Shown here piece after piece: positions 17,318-26,270 of a stretch of DNA of 64,000 bases. Source of the DNA: CAIQJJ01 sp049325275 (GTDB lineage: Bacteria; Chloroflexota; Anaerolineae; Anaerolineales; UBA4823); NCBI GenBank assembly GCA_049325275.1, contig JBMOLU010000008.1, positions 282,160 to 346,159 on the forward strand, in the 5' to 3' direction. The stretch's first letter is position 1; every line of letters begins with the position of its first letter. The notes under the pieces are model-generated. The model searched no databases. It was given only the letters and a program-made list of their open reading frames with translations, and was not told where the DNA came from. A program made the translations under genes and the position numbers.

Positions 17318-19597
17318 TTGACCAGGCCGCTGATCTACTTTCCTGGGGACCCTACGCAAAAAGCGCTTCCCTTGGCGCGTTTCATGCCTCCCGTACCGGA
17401 AGGCATGACCACAGCCTGGCTGCACGAGAACTTGCCCGACCCTATGCAAGGATGGGTGCTCGATCCCTTCGGAGCGTCGCCCTATCAGGTCATCGAAATT
17501 GCGCAGGCCGGCTATCGGGTACTGGTTAGCGCCAACAACCCAATCGTACGCTTTGTGTTGGATGTTCTCAGCCAGGCGCCCCAAGCGCGTGAACTACGCG
17601 CCGCCCTGGCCGAGCTGGCAGCCGCCTACAAAGGGGAGGAACGCATCGAACCGCACATTCGCACCATCTACACCAGCGAGTGTGCGCGTTGCAACCAGGC
17701 GGTCACCGTAGAGGCTTTTTTGTGGGAACGTGGAGCCACTACACCTTACGGCAAGCTCTATACCTGCGCTCACTGTAACTATCACAGCAAACAGCCGGGG
17801 AGCGACCATCTCACCAGCACTGCCGATAACGAACGAGCCACACGCTTTCTGAATGCAAGCCACCTGCACTATGCCCGCGCGCTGGAACGCGTTGCGCCGT
17901 TGAAAGATCCAAGTCGGCCGTACGTCGAAGAAGCTCTGGCGGCCTATCTGCCGCGCGCCGTCTACGTTCTCTTCACCCTGATCAACAAACTGGCCGGGCT
18001 GAACTTGCCGGCCCGCCAAAAAGATTTGCTCGCCGCCCTGTTGCTCAGTGCATGCGACGCAGGGAACACGTTATGGGCGCATCCGTCGGGCCGCGAGCGC
18101 CCGCTGCAACTGACCACCCCACCCCGCTTCCGCGAGAACAACCTGTGGCTGGCCCTGGAAGACGCCGTCAACACCTGGAGCAGCGCTCACACCCCCATCC
18201 CTATCGCCTGTTGGCCCGATCAGCCGCCGCAGTCGGGCGGAATTTGTGTTTTCGAAGGACGCCTCAAGAACCTGGCCGGCGAATTGGCCAACCTGCAGAT
18301 CGGCGCCGTCGCAGCCGTTTTTCCACGCCCCAACCAGGCCTTTTGGACGCTCTCTGCCCTGTGGGCCGGCTGGCTTTGGGGACACGAAGCCATCGGCCCT
18401 TTTGCCAGCGTGCTGCAACGCCGCCGCTACGACTGGACCTGGCACACCATCGCCCTGGACGCAGCGCTCAGCAGCCTGGCGAACAACCTGCCCGAAAAAA
18501 CACCTTTCTACGGCTTGATCAGCCCGGCGGAAAGCAGCTTCTTAAGCGCGGCCCTGATTGCCGCCGATCGCAACCGGTTCGATCTGTATGCCATGGCCCT
18601 ACGCGACGAACATTCGCCGGCGCCCATCCACTGGAAGTGCGCCAGGACTGACGACAGCGAACATGGATGCTTTGACTACATGCACCGCATCGGCCTCAAC
18701 CACGTCAGCGCCTACCTGAGCGAACGTGGCGAACCCGCCGATTCACTGCACGTCACCGCAGCGGCCCTGGTGGGTATGGCCGAAAAAAAATGCTTTCGGG
18801 CCCCGCAGCCCAACGAAAGCCACACCAGCCCCAACCTGGCCGAACGCTACAACCAGGCGCAGCGCGCCATTCGAGAGGTGCTCACGTACCGGGGCGGCTT
18901 CCTACGATACAACGCCAACGAAGCCCTCGAATCAGGCCTGTGGTGGCTACGCCAGCATCCATCGAACACCATCCCACTCGCCGATCGCGTCGAAAAAGCA
19001 GTCGTCAATTACCTGCTCACCCACCCGACTTGCACCTGGTCCGAAATCGACACCGCCATCTGCCGGGAATTTGCGGGGCTACTGACGCCGGCGCAGAAGT
19101 TGATCCGGCTTTGCCTGGAATCGTATGCGCAGGAAACAGAACCAGACCAGTGGCAACTGTGCGCCACCGAGCAGCCGGCCGCCCGCCGCGCCGATCTGGC
19201 CGCGGCGCAGCAAGCGTTAGCAACGTTGGCCGGACGCGCCGGCCTGGTGGCCCAGGATCCCAGCCCCGTGCGTTGGGTAGACGCAGGCGGTACGACACGT
19301 TACTGGTTCCACCTGAAAGCTTCGGCCATGCTCGGCAGCCTGCTGCTGGACAGCCAGCCCCCCCTGGAAAAAACCTACATCGTAGTTCCCGGCAGCCGGG
19401 CAAACCTGATTGCCTACAAGCTCCACCACGATCCGCGTTTGAATCATGCCATCCGGCAGGGTTGCCGCTTTCTCAAGTTTCGGCACCTGCACGCCCTGGT
19501 CGAACGCCTGCCCCAGGCAGTGACTCTCGAAACGATCGAGGCGCAACTCGACGCCGATCCGCTTACCTACAGCGAGCCGCAAATGCGCTTGTTTTAG
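17318..19597 (+). CDS. Large DNA-methylase-like protein with zinc ribbon; catalytic motif apparently lost
   Basis: This 759-residue protein keeps a SAM-binding-type motif I, VLDPFGASP, near residues 47-55, and a zinc ribbon with CARC (122-125) and CAHC (150-153). The segments PPRFRENNLWLALED near residue 268 and AVFPRPNQAFWTLSALWAGWLWG near residues 333-355 align in order with DUF1156-type adenine methylases. There the second would read as DPPYYD followed by the DFFYVWL helix, so the catalytic DPPY is replaced by PRPN. The C-terminal 250 residues include a probable winged-helix part. I chose the TTG at 17318 (AAGGA 7 nt upstream); the first in-frame ATG is at 17384. The role is unknown, and the family comparison is from memory. 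Confidence 0.6.
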   Translation: MTRPLIYFPGDPTQKALPLARFMPPVPEGMTTAWLHENLPDPMQGWVLDPFGASPYQVIEIAQAGYRVLVSANNPIVRFVLDVLSQAPQARELRAALAELAAAYKGEERIEPHIRTIYTSECARCNQAVTVEAFLWERGATTPYGKLYTCAHCNYHSKQPGSDHLTSTADNERATRFLNASHLHYARALERVAPLKDPSRPYVEEALAAYLPRAVYVLFTLINKLAGLNLPARQKDLLAALLLSACDAGNTLWAHPSGRERPLQLTTPPRFRENNLWLALEDAVNTWSSAHTPIPIACWPDQPPQSGGICVFEGRLKNLAGELANLQIGAVAAVFPRPNQAFWTLSALWAGWLWGHEAIGPFASVLQRRRYDWTWHTIALDAALSSLANNLPEKTPFYGLISPAESSFLSAALIAADRNRFDLYAMALRDEHSPAPIHWKCARTDDSEHGCFDYMHRIGLNHVSAYLSERGEPADSLHVTAAALVGMAEKKCFRAPQPNESHTSPNLAERYNQAQRAIREVLTYRGGFLRYNANEALESGLWWLRQHPSNTIPLADRVEKAVVNYLLTHPTCTWSEIDTAICREFAGLLTPAQKLIRLCLESYAQETEPDQWQLCATEQPAARRADLAAAQQALATLAGRAGLVAQDPSPVRWVDAGGTTRYWFHLKASAMLGSLLLDSQPPLEKTYIVVPGSRANLIAYKLHHDPRLNHAIRQGCRFLKFRHLHALVERLPQAVTLETIEAQLDADPLTYSEPQMRLF

Positions 19598-19929
19598 CCT
19601 GTCCAAGCCCGGACCGGCAAGGCTTGCGGCGCAATCGAGTTCAGGCCGGCTTTATCGAGAGCACCCGACCGTGTTTGTTGGCCTCGAATTCGGCCCCAAA
19701 GAACGCAGCCTGCTCGACCAACGCCAGGACTTTAAAAAGTGTCTGAAAAGTAAGGTGCGACGCACTTTGCCGGCTAGAAACAGGCTTCATCTACTCTCAT
19801 GGATGTGCGTCGCATCTGGCGGCGGCACTTTCCAGGCAATCCCCAAGAAAAGCCCGGGCTTTATACCGGGTACAAGCGCCAAGATGCTATAATACGTCAA
19901 AATATTTCAAGAAACATCGCCAATGCCCT
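19598..19929. other. 332-nt intergenic region with hairpin and promoter
   Basis: GGTGCGACGCACTTTG (19754-19769) is partly complementary to ATGTGCGTCGCATC (19803-19816), a hairpin family shared with 33004-33047. A 14-bp palindrome AAAGCCCGGGCTTT lies at 19849-19862. TATAAT at 19888-19893 with an extended TGC in front is a likely promoter for the glutaredoxin-ppk group. A short open frame at 19671-19892 has no protein-like features. Confidence 0.5.
19888..19893 (+). promoter_or_regulatory. Extended -10 promoter for the glutaredoxin-ppk operon
   Basis: TGC precedes TATAAT, giving the extended -10 form. No good -35 is seen. The start codon at 19930 would leave a leader of about 30 nt. Confidence 0.55.
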
Positions 19930-20187
19930 ATGCCTTATCCACAAATCACGATTTACGGGTCCACCTGGTGCGGCGATTGCTTCCGCGTGCGCCGCTTCCT
20001 CGACAAGAACAAAGTTCCCTATACCTGGATCGATATCGACCGCGACCGCCAGGCCGAACAGTTTGTCATGAAGAGTAACCGGGGCATGCGCAGCGTGCCC
20101 ACACTCGTGTTCGAAGATGGCTCACGCCTTGTCGAGCCGTCTAACGAAGTCCTCGCAAAAAAACTAGAGATTCCCTATGTCCGATAG
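19930..20187 (+). CDS. Glutaredoxin-like (mycoredoxin-type) thioredoxin-fold protein
   Basis: An 85-residue thioredoxin-fold protein. The redox motif is CGDC near residues 14-17 (STWCGDCFRVRRFLD), followed by the TVP-type cis-proline loop in MRSVPTLVFEDG near residue 57. It resembles mycoredoxin/NrdH-type glutaredoxins, which reduce mixed disulfides of low-molecular-weight thiols. The end overlaps the ppk start by 11 nt, so the two are translated together. Which thiol it uses is unknown. Confidence 0.85.
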   Translation: MPYPQITIYGSTWCGDCFRVRRFLDKNKVPYTWIDIDRDRQAEQFVMKSNRGMRSVPTLVFEDGSRLVEPSNEVLAKKLEIPYVR

Positions 20188-22303
20188 CGAGAAAAAGAAT
20201 CCGGCCGGCCACAGCATGATCGATCTCAACGCGCCGTCGTTATATCTCAACCGCGAACTCAGTTCCCTGGCCTTCCAGCGACGCGTCCTCGAAGAAGCCC
20301 AGGACCCGAGCACGCCGCTGCTCGAACGGGTGAAGTTCCTGGCCATCGTTGGTTCGAACCTGGACGAGTTCTTTATGGTGCGCGTGGCCGGCCTCAAAAA
20401 GCAGGTTGATGCGGGTGTTTTGGAACTACCGCCCGACGGGCTTTCGCCTGCCGAACAACTGGCGGCCATTCGCAAGGTGGCCCTGGAGATCATGCGCCAG
20501 GCACACGAGTGCTGGGGGAAAACCCTCCTGCCGGAACTGAAGAAAGCCGGCATTTATATTTTGAACTACAGCGAGTTGAATGCCCACCAAAAGAACGTCA
20601 TGGGAAGCTACTTCAGCGAGGTCGTTTTCCCGGTGCTGACACCGCTGGCCTTCGATCCCGGGCACCCTTTCCCGCACATTTCGAACTTGAGCCTGAACCT
20701 CGCCGTGCTGGTGCGTGACAAGAAAGGCAAAGAACACTTTGCACGCATCAAGGTACCGCCTACACTCCCTCGCCTGGTCCCGATCAAACGTTCGTCCGGT
20801 GGGCAACGCAAAGACGGCACCGTGCCATACGAACACTATTTCGTCTGGCTCGAACAGGTCATTGCCGCCAACCTGTCGACGCTTTTCCCCGGCATGGAAA
20901 TCGTCGAAACGCATGCCTTTCGGGTTACGCGCGATGCCGACATGGAGATTCAGGAGCTTGAGGCCGACGACTTACTGGAATCTATGGAACACAGCGTACG
21001 CCAGCGCCGCTTTGGGTCGGTCGTACGTGTCGGAATCAACCCCAATATGCCGGCTCACATTCGGGAAATCCTGATCAAGAACCTGGAAAACCACCCCAAC
21101 GACGTTTACACGGTCGATGGGCCGCTCGGCCTGAGCACGTTGATGGGCCTCTGCCAGATCGAACGCTACGATCTGCACGACATGCCTTACAAAGCAGTCA
21201 CGCCCGCACCACTCAACTGCGCCACCCCCGAAACGGACGTCTTCGAAACCATCCGCTGCGGCGATATGCTCCTGCACCACCCCTACGACTCGTTCCAACC
21301 GGTGATCGATTTTCTGCAAAACGCCGCCACCGATCCCGATGTCTTGGCGATCAAACAGACCCTCTACCGGGTTGGGAAGAATCCCCCCGTCGTCAACGCC
21401 CTGCTCCATGCGGCCGAAAACCGCAAGCAGGTTGCTGTGCTGGTCGAATTAAAGGCGCGCTTCGACGAGGAATCGAACATCGGTTGGGCGCGAAAGCTGG
21501 AGAGCGAAGGGGTACACGTCGTGTACGGCTTGCTGGGATTGAAGACGCATTCCAAAATTATCCTGATTGTACGCAAAGAAGGCGAAGGCATCCGGCGTTA
21601 CCTGCACCTCTCGACCGGTAATTACAATGCCGTCACGGCCAACCTGTACGAAGATATCGGCATGTTCACCTGTGACGAAGAAATCGGCGCCGATGCCACC
21701 GATCTCTTCAACTATCTGACGGGGTACTCCTCGAAGCAAAACTACCGCAAGCTGCTGGTGGCGCCCATCAACCTGCGCCAGCGCATGGAAACGTTGATCC
21801 AACGTGAAATGCAACTTCAAAAGCAGGGCGAGGCAGGCCACCTGATCTTCAAAGTCAACTCGATTGTCGATCAACCTATGATCAAGTTGCTCTACCAGGC
21901 CTCGCAAGCCGGCGTCAAAGTAGACTTAATCACGCGCGGCATCTGCTGCCTGCGCCCCGGGGTAGAAGGCGTCAGCGAAAACATCCGTGTGATCAGCGTC
22001 GTTGGGCGCTACCTGGAACACAGCCGCGTGTACTACTTCCGCAATGGCGGCCGTGAGGAAATCTACCTGGGCAGTGCAGACTTGATGCCGCGCAATATCG
22101 ACCGCCGTGTAGAAGTCTTATTCCCCGTGCAAGACCCGGCCCTGATTCGTACGATTCGCGACGAGATTTTGGAAACCTATCTGAAAGACAATGCCAAAGC
22201 ACGCCTGATGAAGCCGGATGGCAGCTACGAACGTGTGCGGCCCAAAAAAGGGGAAGCCATCCTCAACAGCCAGGAATGGCTTATGAAGAAGCGGGTACCG
22301 TGA
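20177..22303 (+). CDS. ppk1: Polyphosphate kinase 1
   Basis: This 708-residue enzyme polymerises ATP gamma-phosphates into polyphosphate. The start has YLNRELSSLAFQRRVLEEA and the SNLDEFFMVRVAG motif. The catalytic PLD-like half holds HHPYDSF near residue 366, LLGLKTHSKIILIVR near residue 455 with the phosphorylated His, and YLHLSTGNYN. Length is standard. It overlaps the glutaredoxin gene and its stop overlaps the next start as GTGA. The following CHAD gene supports polyphosphate metabolism as the theme. Confidence 0.97.
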   Translation: MSDSEKKNPAGHSMIDLNAPSLYLNRELSSLAFQRRVLEEAQDPSTPLLERVKFLAIVGSNLDEFFMVRVAGLKKQVDAGVLELPPDGLSPAEQLAAIRKVALEIMRQAHECWGKTLLPELKKAGIYILNYSELNAHQKNVMGSYFSEVVFPVLTPLAFDPGHPFPHISNLSLNLAVLVRDKKGKEHFARIKVPPTLPRLVPIKRSSGGQRKDGTVPYEHYFVWLEQVIAANLSTLFPGMEIVETHAFRVTRDADMEIQELEADDLLESMEHSVRQRRFGSVVRVGINPNMPAHIREILIKNLENHPNDVYTVDGPLGLSTLMGLCQIERYDLHDMPYKAVTPAPLNCATPETDVFETIRCGDMLLHHPYDSFQPVIDFLQNAATDPDVLAIKQTLYRVGKNPPVVNALLHAAENRKQVAVLVELKARFDEESNIGWARKLESEGVHVVYGLLGLKTHSKIILIVRKEGEGIRRYLHLSTGNYNAVTANLYEDIGMFTCDEEIGADATDLFNYLTGYSSKQNYRKLLVAPINLRQRMETLIQREMQLQKQGEAGHLIFKVNSIVDQPMIKLLYQASQAGVKVDLITRGICCLRPGVEGVSENIRVISVVGRYLEHSRVYYFRNGGREEIYLGSADLMPRNIDRRVEVLFPVQDPALIRTIRDEILETYLKDNAKARLMKPDGSYERVRPKKGEAILNSQEWLMKKRVP

Positions 22304-23370
22304 GCGATACACCCTACAAGCGCCTGGCCGAACGGCTGGATGCCCTACCGAACGGCTTCCCCGCGGCCCCGGATGGCGCCGAACTGCGCCTGCTGGCGAA
22401 ACTTTTCACGCCTGAAGAGGCCGCGCTCGCCTCGCAACTGCGCCTGACGCTTGAAACCCCAGCACAGCTTGCGGAACGCCTGGGCGGCGAAGCCAAAATC
22501 TTGCGTAACCAACTGAAAGAAATGGCCCGCCGCGGCCTGATCAGCGCCGGCCGCTGCGAAGGCGGCCTGGGATATGGCCTGATGCCTTTCGTCGTCGGCA
22601 TTTACGAGATGCAAATCGGCCGTATCGATGCCGAACTGGCGCGCCTGTTCGAAGATTACTACCGGCAGGCCTTTGGAGTCTCGGCTGCCGTACACCCCCA
22701 GGTCCACCGGGTGATCCCTATCCACCAGGCGGTCAAAACCGGCCTGGAAATCCGCCCCCACGAAAGTGCAGCCGGCATCGTGGATGCGATGCAGTCGTGG
22801 GGCGTGCTCGACTGCATCTGCCGCGTCCAGAAAGCGCTGATCGGCCAGGCCTGCCACCATCCGGTGGAAGTTTGCATGGTCCTCAGCAACAAACCCGGTG
22901 CGTTCGACAGTGCCTCGGGCGTGCGCGCACTGAGCAAAGAACAGGCCATGGACGTGCTGCACCAGGCGGCTGAGGCAGGCCTGGTGCACTCGGTGAGCAA
23001 CAACCAACACGGGAACTGGTATATTTGCAACTGCTGCACCTGCTCGTGCGGCCTGCTGCGCGGTGTGGCCGAACTGGGCATGGCCGACGTGGTGGCGAAG
23101 TCGCCCTTCGTGCTGGCCGTAGACGAAAACCGATGCCAGGCCTGTGGCGCCTGCATAACGGCCTGCCAGTTTGGCGCGCTGCACATGGAAGCGACCGCGC
23201 TCCGTGACGAGCGGCGCTGCGTCGGCTGCGGTGTGTGCGTACCAGCCTGCCCCGAAGAAGCGCTGTCGCTCGTCCGCCGCGCCCACGCCGAAACGCCACC
23301 CGAAACCGAAGCCGATTGGCGCATCCAGCGCGCTGCCGCACGCGGCATCGACCTGGCCGAAATCCTGTAG
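22300..23370 (+). CDS. Winged-helix / 2[4Fe-4S] ferredoxin fusion protein
   Basis: A 356-residue protein in three parts. Residues 20-90 look like a winged helix (LRLLAKLFTPEEAALASQLRL, then AERLGGEAKILRNQLKEMARRGLI). The middle contains a Cys-rich segment with ICNCCTCSCGLL near residue 248. The C-terminus has two ferredoxin motifs, CQACGACITACQFGAL near residue 285 and CVGCGVCVPACPEEAL near residue 313. Such proteins occur in anaerobes as redox-linked electron carriers or sensors. The GTG at 22300 overlaps the ppk stop; an in-frame ATG at 22276 would overlap more. The partner is unknown. Confidence 0.8.
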   Translation: MSDTPYKRLAERLDALPNGFPAAPDGAELRLLAKLFTPEEAALASQLRLTLETPAQLAERLGGEAKILRNQLKEMARRGLISAGRCEGGLGYGLMPFVVGIYEMQIGRIDAELARLFEDYYRQAFGVSAAVHPQVHRVIPIHQAVKTGLEIRPHESAAGIVDAMQSWGVLDCICRVQKALIGQACHHPVEVCMVLSNKPGAFDSASGVRALSKEQAMDVLHQAAEAGLVHSVSNNQHGNWYICNCCTCSCGLLRGVAELGMADVVAKSPFVLAVDENRCQACGACITACQFGALHMEATALRDERRCVGCGVCVPACPEEALSLVRRAHAETPPETEADWRIQRAAARGIDLAEIL

Positions 23371-23441
23371 GGGCAGACCCGTGTGTTCTGCCCTGCGAGG
23401 GCGGGCACGCCGGGAGGGTGAACACGTGGGCCCGCCCCTAC
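23367..23441. repeat. 75-bp imperfect inverted repeat; left arm contains the upstream stop codon
   Basis: GTAGGGGC...TGTGTTC (from 23367) is the near reverse complement of GAACACG...GCCCCTAC (to 23441), about 22-nt arms with 4-5 mismatches. The TAG stop of the ferredoxin-fusion gene lies in the left arm. The element looks like a small mobile or structured intergenic repeat. Confidence 0.6.
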
Positions 23442-23469
23442 ACGTGTGGAATAGGATTTTCTTCTGCCA

Positions 23470-24477
23470 ATGAATGCTTTGCCTACCCATATTTCCGAAC
23501 TTCTCGATACGGCGCCGCCATCACCGGGCATCGTGCCCGATGACGATCTGGCAGCGGCGGCCCTCAAAACGTGGCGCTATCACTTCGCCGAAGTGCTGCG
23601 CCACGAACCTGGCACACGCCTGGGAGAAGACATCGAGGCGTTACACGATATGCGTGTGGCTACACGAAGGCTACGGGCGTCTTTCGATGTGTTCGGCAGC
23701 GCCTTCAACCAGAAGGCTCTTTTGCCGCATCTCAAGGGCTTAAAGGCCACCGGACGTGCGTTGGGCGGGGCGCGTGACATGGACGTCTTCATCGAAAAGG
23801 CCGATATCTATCGCCAGAGCCTGCCGATACGCCAGCGCAGCAAGCTGACCTTGCTGTTCGACGCCTGGGAAGGCGAACGCGCCTCGGCGCGCCAGGCCAT
23901 GACCACCTACCTCGACAGTGAAGCTTATACCCAATTCGTCGAAAACTTCGCCGTATTCTTGCAGGCCCCCGAAGGATACGCCAGGCAGAAAGGTGAGGCC
24001 CCCTCGCTGCGGCTGATTATTCCCGGCCTGATCTACGCCCGCCTGCAACCTGTCCTGGCCTACGAAACCATCATGGCAACGATCCCGCTCGTAAAGCTAC
24101 ACGCCCTGCGGATCGAGTTCAAAAAATTGCGTTACACGGTAGAGTTTTTCCGTGAAGTGCTGGGAAAACCGGCAAAAGCAGTGATCGAAACGATCAAAGC
24201 TTTACAAGATCACCTGGGCGACCTGCAAGACGCCGATGTGGCAACCAGCATGCTGCGCGCCTGGCTCGACCGCTGGGATGAAGAACAAGCGCGCCGGCCC
24301 CTGCCCAAGCGCCAGCGGCCGGACGGCATCCTGGCTTACCTGGGCTTCCAGTACACCAAGCGGCAGCAACTGATGGTCGGCTTTCCGCGTGTCTGGGCTG
24401 AGTTTACTCACCCGGATTTCCAGCACAGCCTGGTTGAAATCATCGCGGCACTTCAGCACGAAGAACGAGCGAGGTAA
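23470..24477 (+). CDS. CHAD-domain protein
   Basis: A 335-residue all-helical protein. CHAD hallmarks are HDMRVATRRLRASFDVF near residue 58, GARDMDVFIEKA near residue 98, LRIEFKKLRYTVEFF near residue 215, and LQDHLGDLQDADVA near residue 243. The conserved His/Arg/Lys line a basic tunnel that binds polyphosphate. Its closeness to ppk1 fits that function, perhaps in polyphosphate granules. No catalytic CYTH domain is fused. The ATG at 23470 has no strong Shine-Dalgarno. Confidence 0.92.
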   Translation: MNALPTHISELLDTAPPSPGIVPDDDLAAAALKTWRYHFAEVLRHEPGTRLGEDIEALHDMRVATRRLRASFDVFGSAFNQKALLPHLKGLKATGRALGGARDMDVFIEKADIYRQSLPIRQRSKLTLLFDAWEGERASARQAMTTYLDSEAYTQFVENFAVFLQAPEGYARQKGEAPSLRLIIPGLIYARLQPVLAYETIMATIPLVKLHALRIEFKKLRYTVEFFREVLGKPAKAVIETIKALQDHLGDLQDADVATSMLRAWLDRWDEEQARRPLPKRQRPDGILAYLGFQYTKRQQLMVGFPRVWAEFTHPDFQHSLVEIIAALQHEERAR

Positions 24478-24528
24478 CAGGCACCTCGCCATACACCGCA
24501 AAAAAGGAAAACCCTGAAAAAACGACGC

Positions 24529-25758
24529 TCAATTTTTCGGCCTTTCTTTCCCTGCACCCGGCACAGGGCCGGGGCGGAAGTGCGGCAGGTGATAACGCCG
24601 CAGCCACAAAAACGGCCGCAAGAAAACGTAGAGGGGGAAAAGCCAGTCGGGCAGTTTTACGTCTTGCCAATCGTCGTCGACGATCCACAACTGGCGAAAA
24701 GCAGACAGTTTATAGCGCCAGCACGGCGTAAAGTCCATGCGGTAGATCAACGAACGCAGCCGCCGAAAATGCCCACGCTGCTTCCCAAAACCAGTCTCCG
24801 AGCAGATGATTTTGAGCGCCCGCTTCGCCAGCTTTTGCACGGCACGATCTTCGAGCAAAGGCCAGAGTGATGGGGGGATCGGCGCAGAAAACAAATCCCG
24901 CGCCAGCAAAAGCGCCTGGCCCAAGAGACGCGGCAAGCCCATCGACGACATTTGTTCCTGCACAAACGCCCAATCTGGGCCGGGACTTTGACGCAAGAAT
25001 GCGGCAATGTCGGCCAACCACTTCAATTCTTCCCATGCATGTCGTGCGCCATGGACGATCAAGTAACACAACAAATCTTCATCGTTCAACACCAGCGCCT
25101 TTGAGCCAGGCGCCAGATTGGCGCGTGATAGAAACCGCTGCGTCACTTGCGGCGGGATTAACTCCGGCGTGGCAAGCGCCCAATGCAATTCGATGGGGAT
25201 CCCCCGCTTGGGATGTTTGTAAGCCACATGGTGAACGATCTGGCGATAGCGTTGCCACTGCTGCGGGCTTAAATCGATCGTCGGCTCTGTGCGCACGTAA
25301 CCCTGAGCCAGCAAGGCGCTATCGGCGGCTTCCATCGCTTCGGGAGCAACAAGAAGGTCCAAGTCGCCGCTGGAACGCATGTTGGACGAACCGTAGAGTC
25401 GCTCGCTCAGCCAGGGCCCCTTAAGCGAGCAAAACCGGATACCGGCCGAAACAAAAGCCCGATGAATCACGCCAAGCTCGAGCATTAAAAGCGCCGTTTG
25501 TTGCCGGTGAGAAAGCTGAAGGGCCTCGAGCTGTGTCAACAGATCAGGCGAGATGGAGTCAGCGGCATAACGTCGTAAGTTGCAGGCAGCCAGCGGCATC
25601 AGTTGGTGGCGACGAACCAGCTTTAAAAAGGCCGCCCAATCCGTACAGGCGTTAACTGCCTGGCGCAAGCGCCCGCTATCCAAGGCATCTACCGGAGGCA
25701 GCGTACAAACCAACAAAAGCCGAAATTCAGGGGTAGGTGCGTCGAACATCGTTTGCAT
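24529..25758 (-). CDS. Nucleotidyltransferase-fold protein of the lasso cluster
   Basis: This 409-residue protein resembles the nucleotidyltransferase family often seen in lasso-peptide clusters (PF14907 type). The motif SLKGPWLSERLYGSSNMRSSGDLDLLV (about residues 110-136) has the GS...DxD nucleotidyltransferase signature, and residues near HPKRGIPIELHW give a further acidic/basic pair. The function in lasso clusters is not established; tailoring or self-protection has been proposed. The ATG at 25758 lies inside a degenerate 16-bp repeat; a second ATG is at 25749. It is the last gene of the cluster. Confidence 0.75.
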   Translation of the reverse strand: MQTMFDAPTPEFRLLLVCTLPPVDALDSGRLRQAVNACTDWAAFLKLVRRHQLMPLAACNLRRYAADSISPDLLTQLEALQLSHRQQTALLMLELGVIHRAFVSAGIRFCSLKGPWLSERLYGSSNMRSSGDLDLLVAPEAMEAADSALLAQGYVRTEPTIDLSPQQWQRYRQIVHHVAYKHPKRGIPIELHWALATPELIPPQVTQRFLSRANLAPGSKALVLNDEDLLCYLIVHGARHAWEELKWLADIAAFLRQSPGPDWAFVQEQMSSMGLPRLLGQALLLARDLFSAPIPPSLWPLLEDRAVQKLAKRALKIICSETGFGKQRGHFRRLRSLIYRMDFTPCWRYKLSAFRQLWIVDDDWQDVKLPDWLFPLYVFLRPFLWLRRYHLPHFRPGPVPGAGKERPKN

Positions 25759-25820
25759 CCAGTAAAGTTTGCGTCAAACAAAGTTTGCGTCAAACGAAGT
25801 TTGCGTCAAACGAAGTTTGC
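25751..25820. repeat. 16-bp tandem repeat bridging two lasso-cluster genes
   Basis: Units GTTTGCGTCAAACRAA begin at 25767, 25783 and 25799, with a partial unit at 25815 and a degenerate one at 25751. Each unit is itself an inverted repeat, GTTTG-cgt-CAAAC. The array covers the B2 stop (25806) and the nucleotidyltransferase start (25758). Confidence 0.9.
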
Positions 25821-26270
25821 AATTACATTGAAACGCAGATACTCTGCCCGCCCGGTAAGAATCTGTTCGCCGCAGCGAAGCCAGGCGTGCGCTTGAAGCG
25901 CATCGGCAGGCGACTTGGCAACGCCCAGGGAAAGCGTGGCAGGGATTTTACGCCGCAGCAGCATCATCTTTCCAACTACGGCCTGCGCCAGGCAAGTGCT
26001 CCGCCAGGGAGTACGCTGCGCCGCGGTGGTAACGGCCCAACCAACACGCACGGCAAGATCGGGCGTCTCGGCAGTCATCGCATCACCCATACGCAGCCGC
26101 AGCAGCCGGGCCACACGCCGGAAAGGCAAGATTCGAATGGCGAATCCGATCAGCGCCAGGCCAAAGAACGCCTCCACGAGGAGCCAACGATCGAGCCACG
26201 ACAAGGCAAGCAACTTCCGCAACCAACTTTGCAAACGCTTCACAGAAGCTTCAATACTCCTCACCGGCAC
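25806..26270 (-). CDS. Lasso peptide B2 protein (transglutaminase-like leader peptidase)
   Basis: A 154-residue protein of the transglutaminase-core lasso B2 type. The predicted nucleophile is Cys93 in RSTCLAQAVVGKMML, and the His is His128 in LQAHAWLRCG; the Asp of the triad is not certain. B2 proteins cut the leader from the precursor with help from B1. The C-terminus reads EYLRFNVIANFV, like the usual ending, so it is probably complete although its last codons lie in the tandem repeat. The GTG at 26270 has GAGGG 8 nt upstream and overlaps the B1 gene by 20 nt. Confidence 0.85.
   Translation of the reverse strand: MPVRSIEASVKRLQSWLRKLLALSWLDRWLLVEAFFGLALIGFAIRILPFRRVARLLRLRMGDAMTAETPDLAVRVGWAVTTAAQRTPWRSTCLAQAVVGKMMLLRRKIPATLSLGVAKSPADALQAHAWLRCGEQILTGRAEYLRFNVIANFV

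Noticed and set aside
19671..19892. 73-codon frame in the intergenic region
   Set aside because: No start signal, no motif, and it spans hairpins and the next promoter.
25767..25820. Short CRISPR array
   Set aside because: Units are 16 bp without spacers, so it is a simple tandem repeat.
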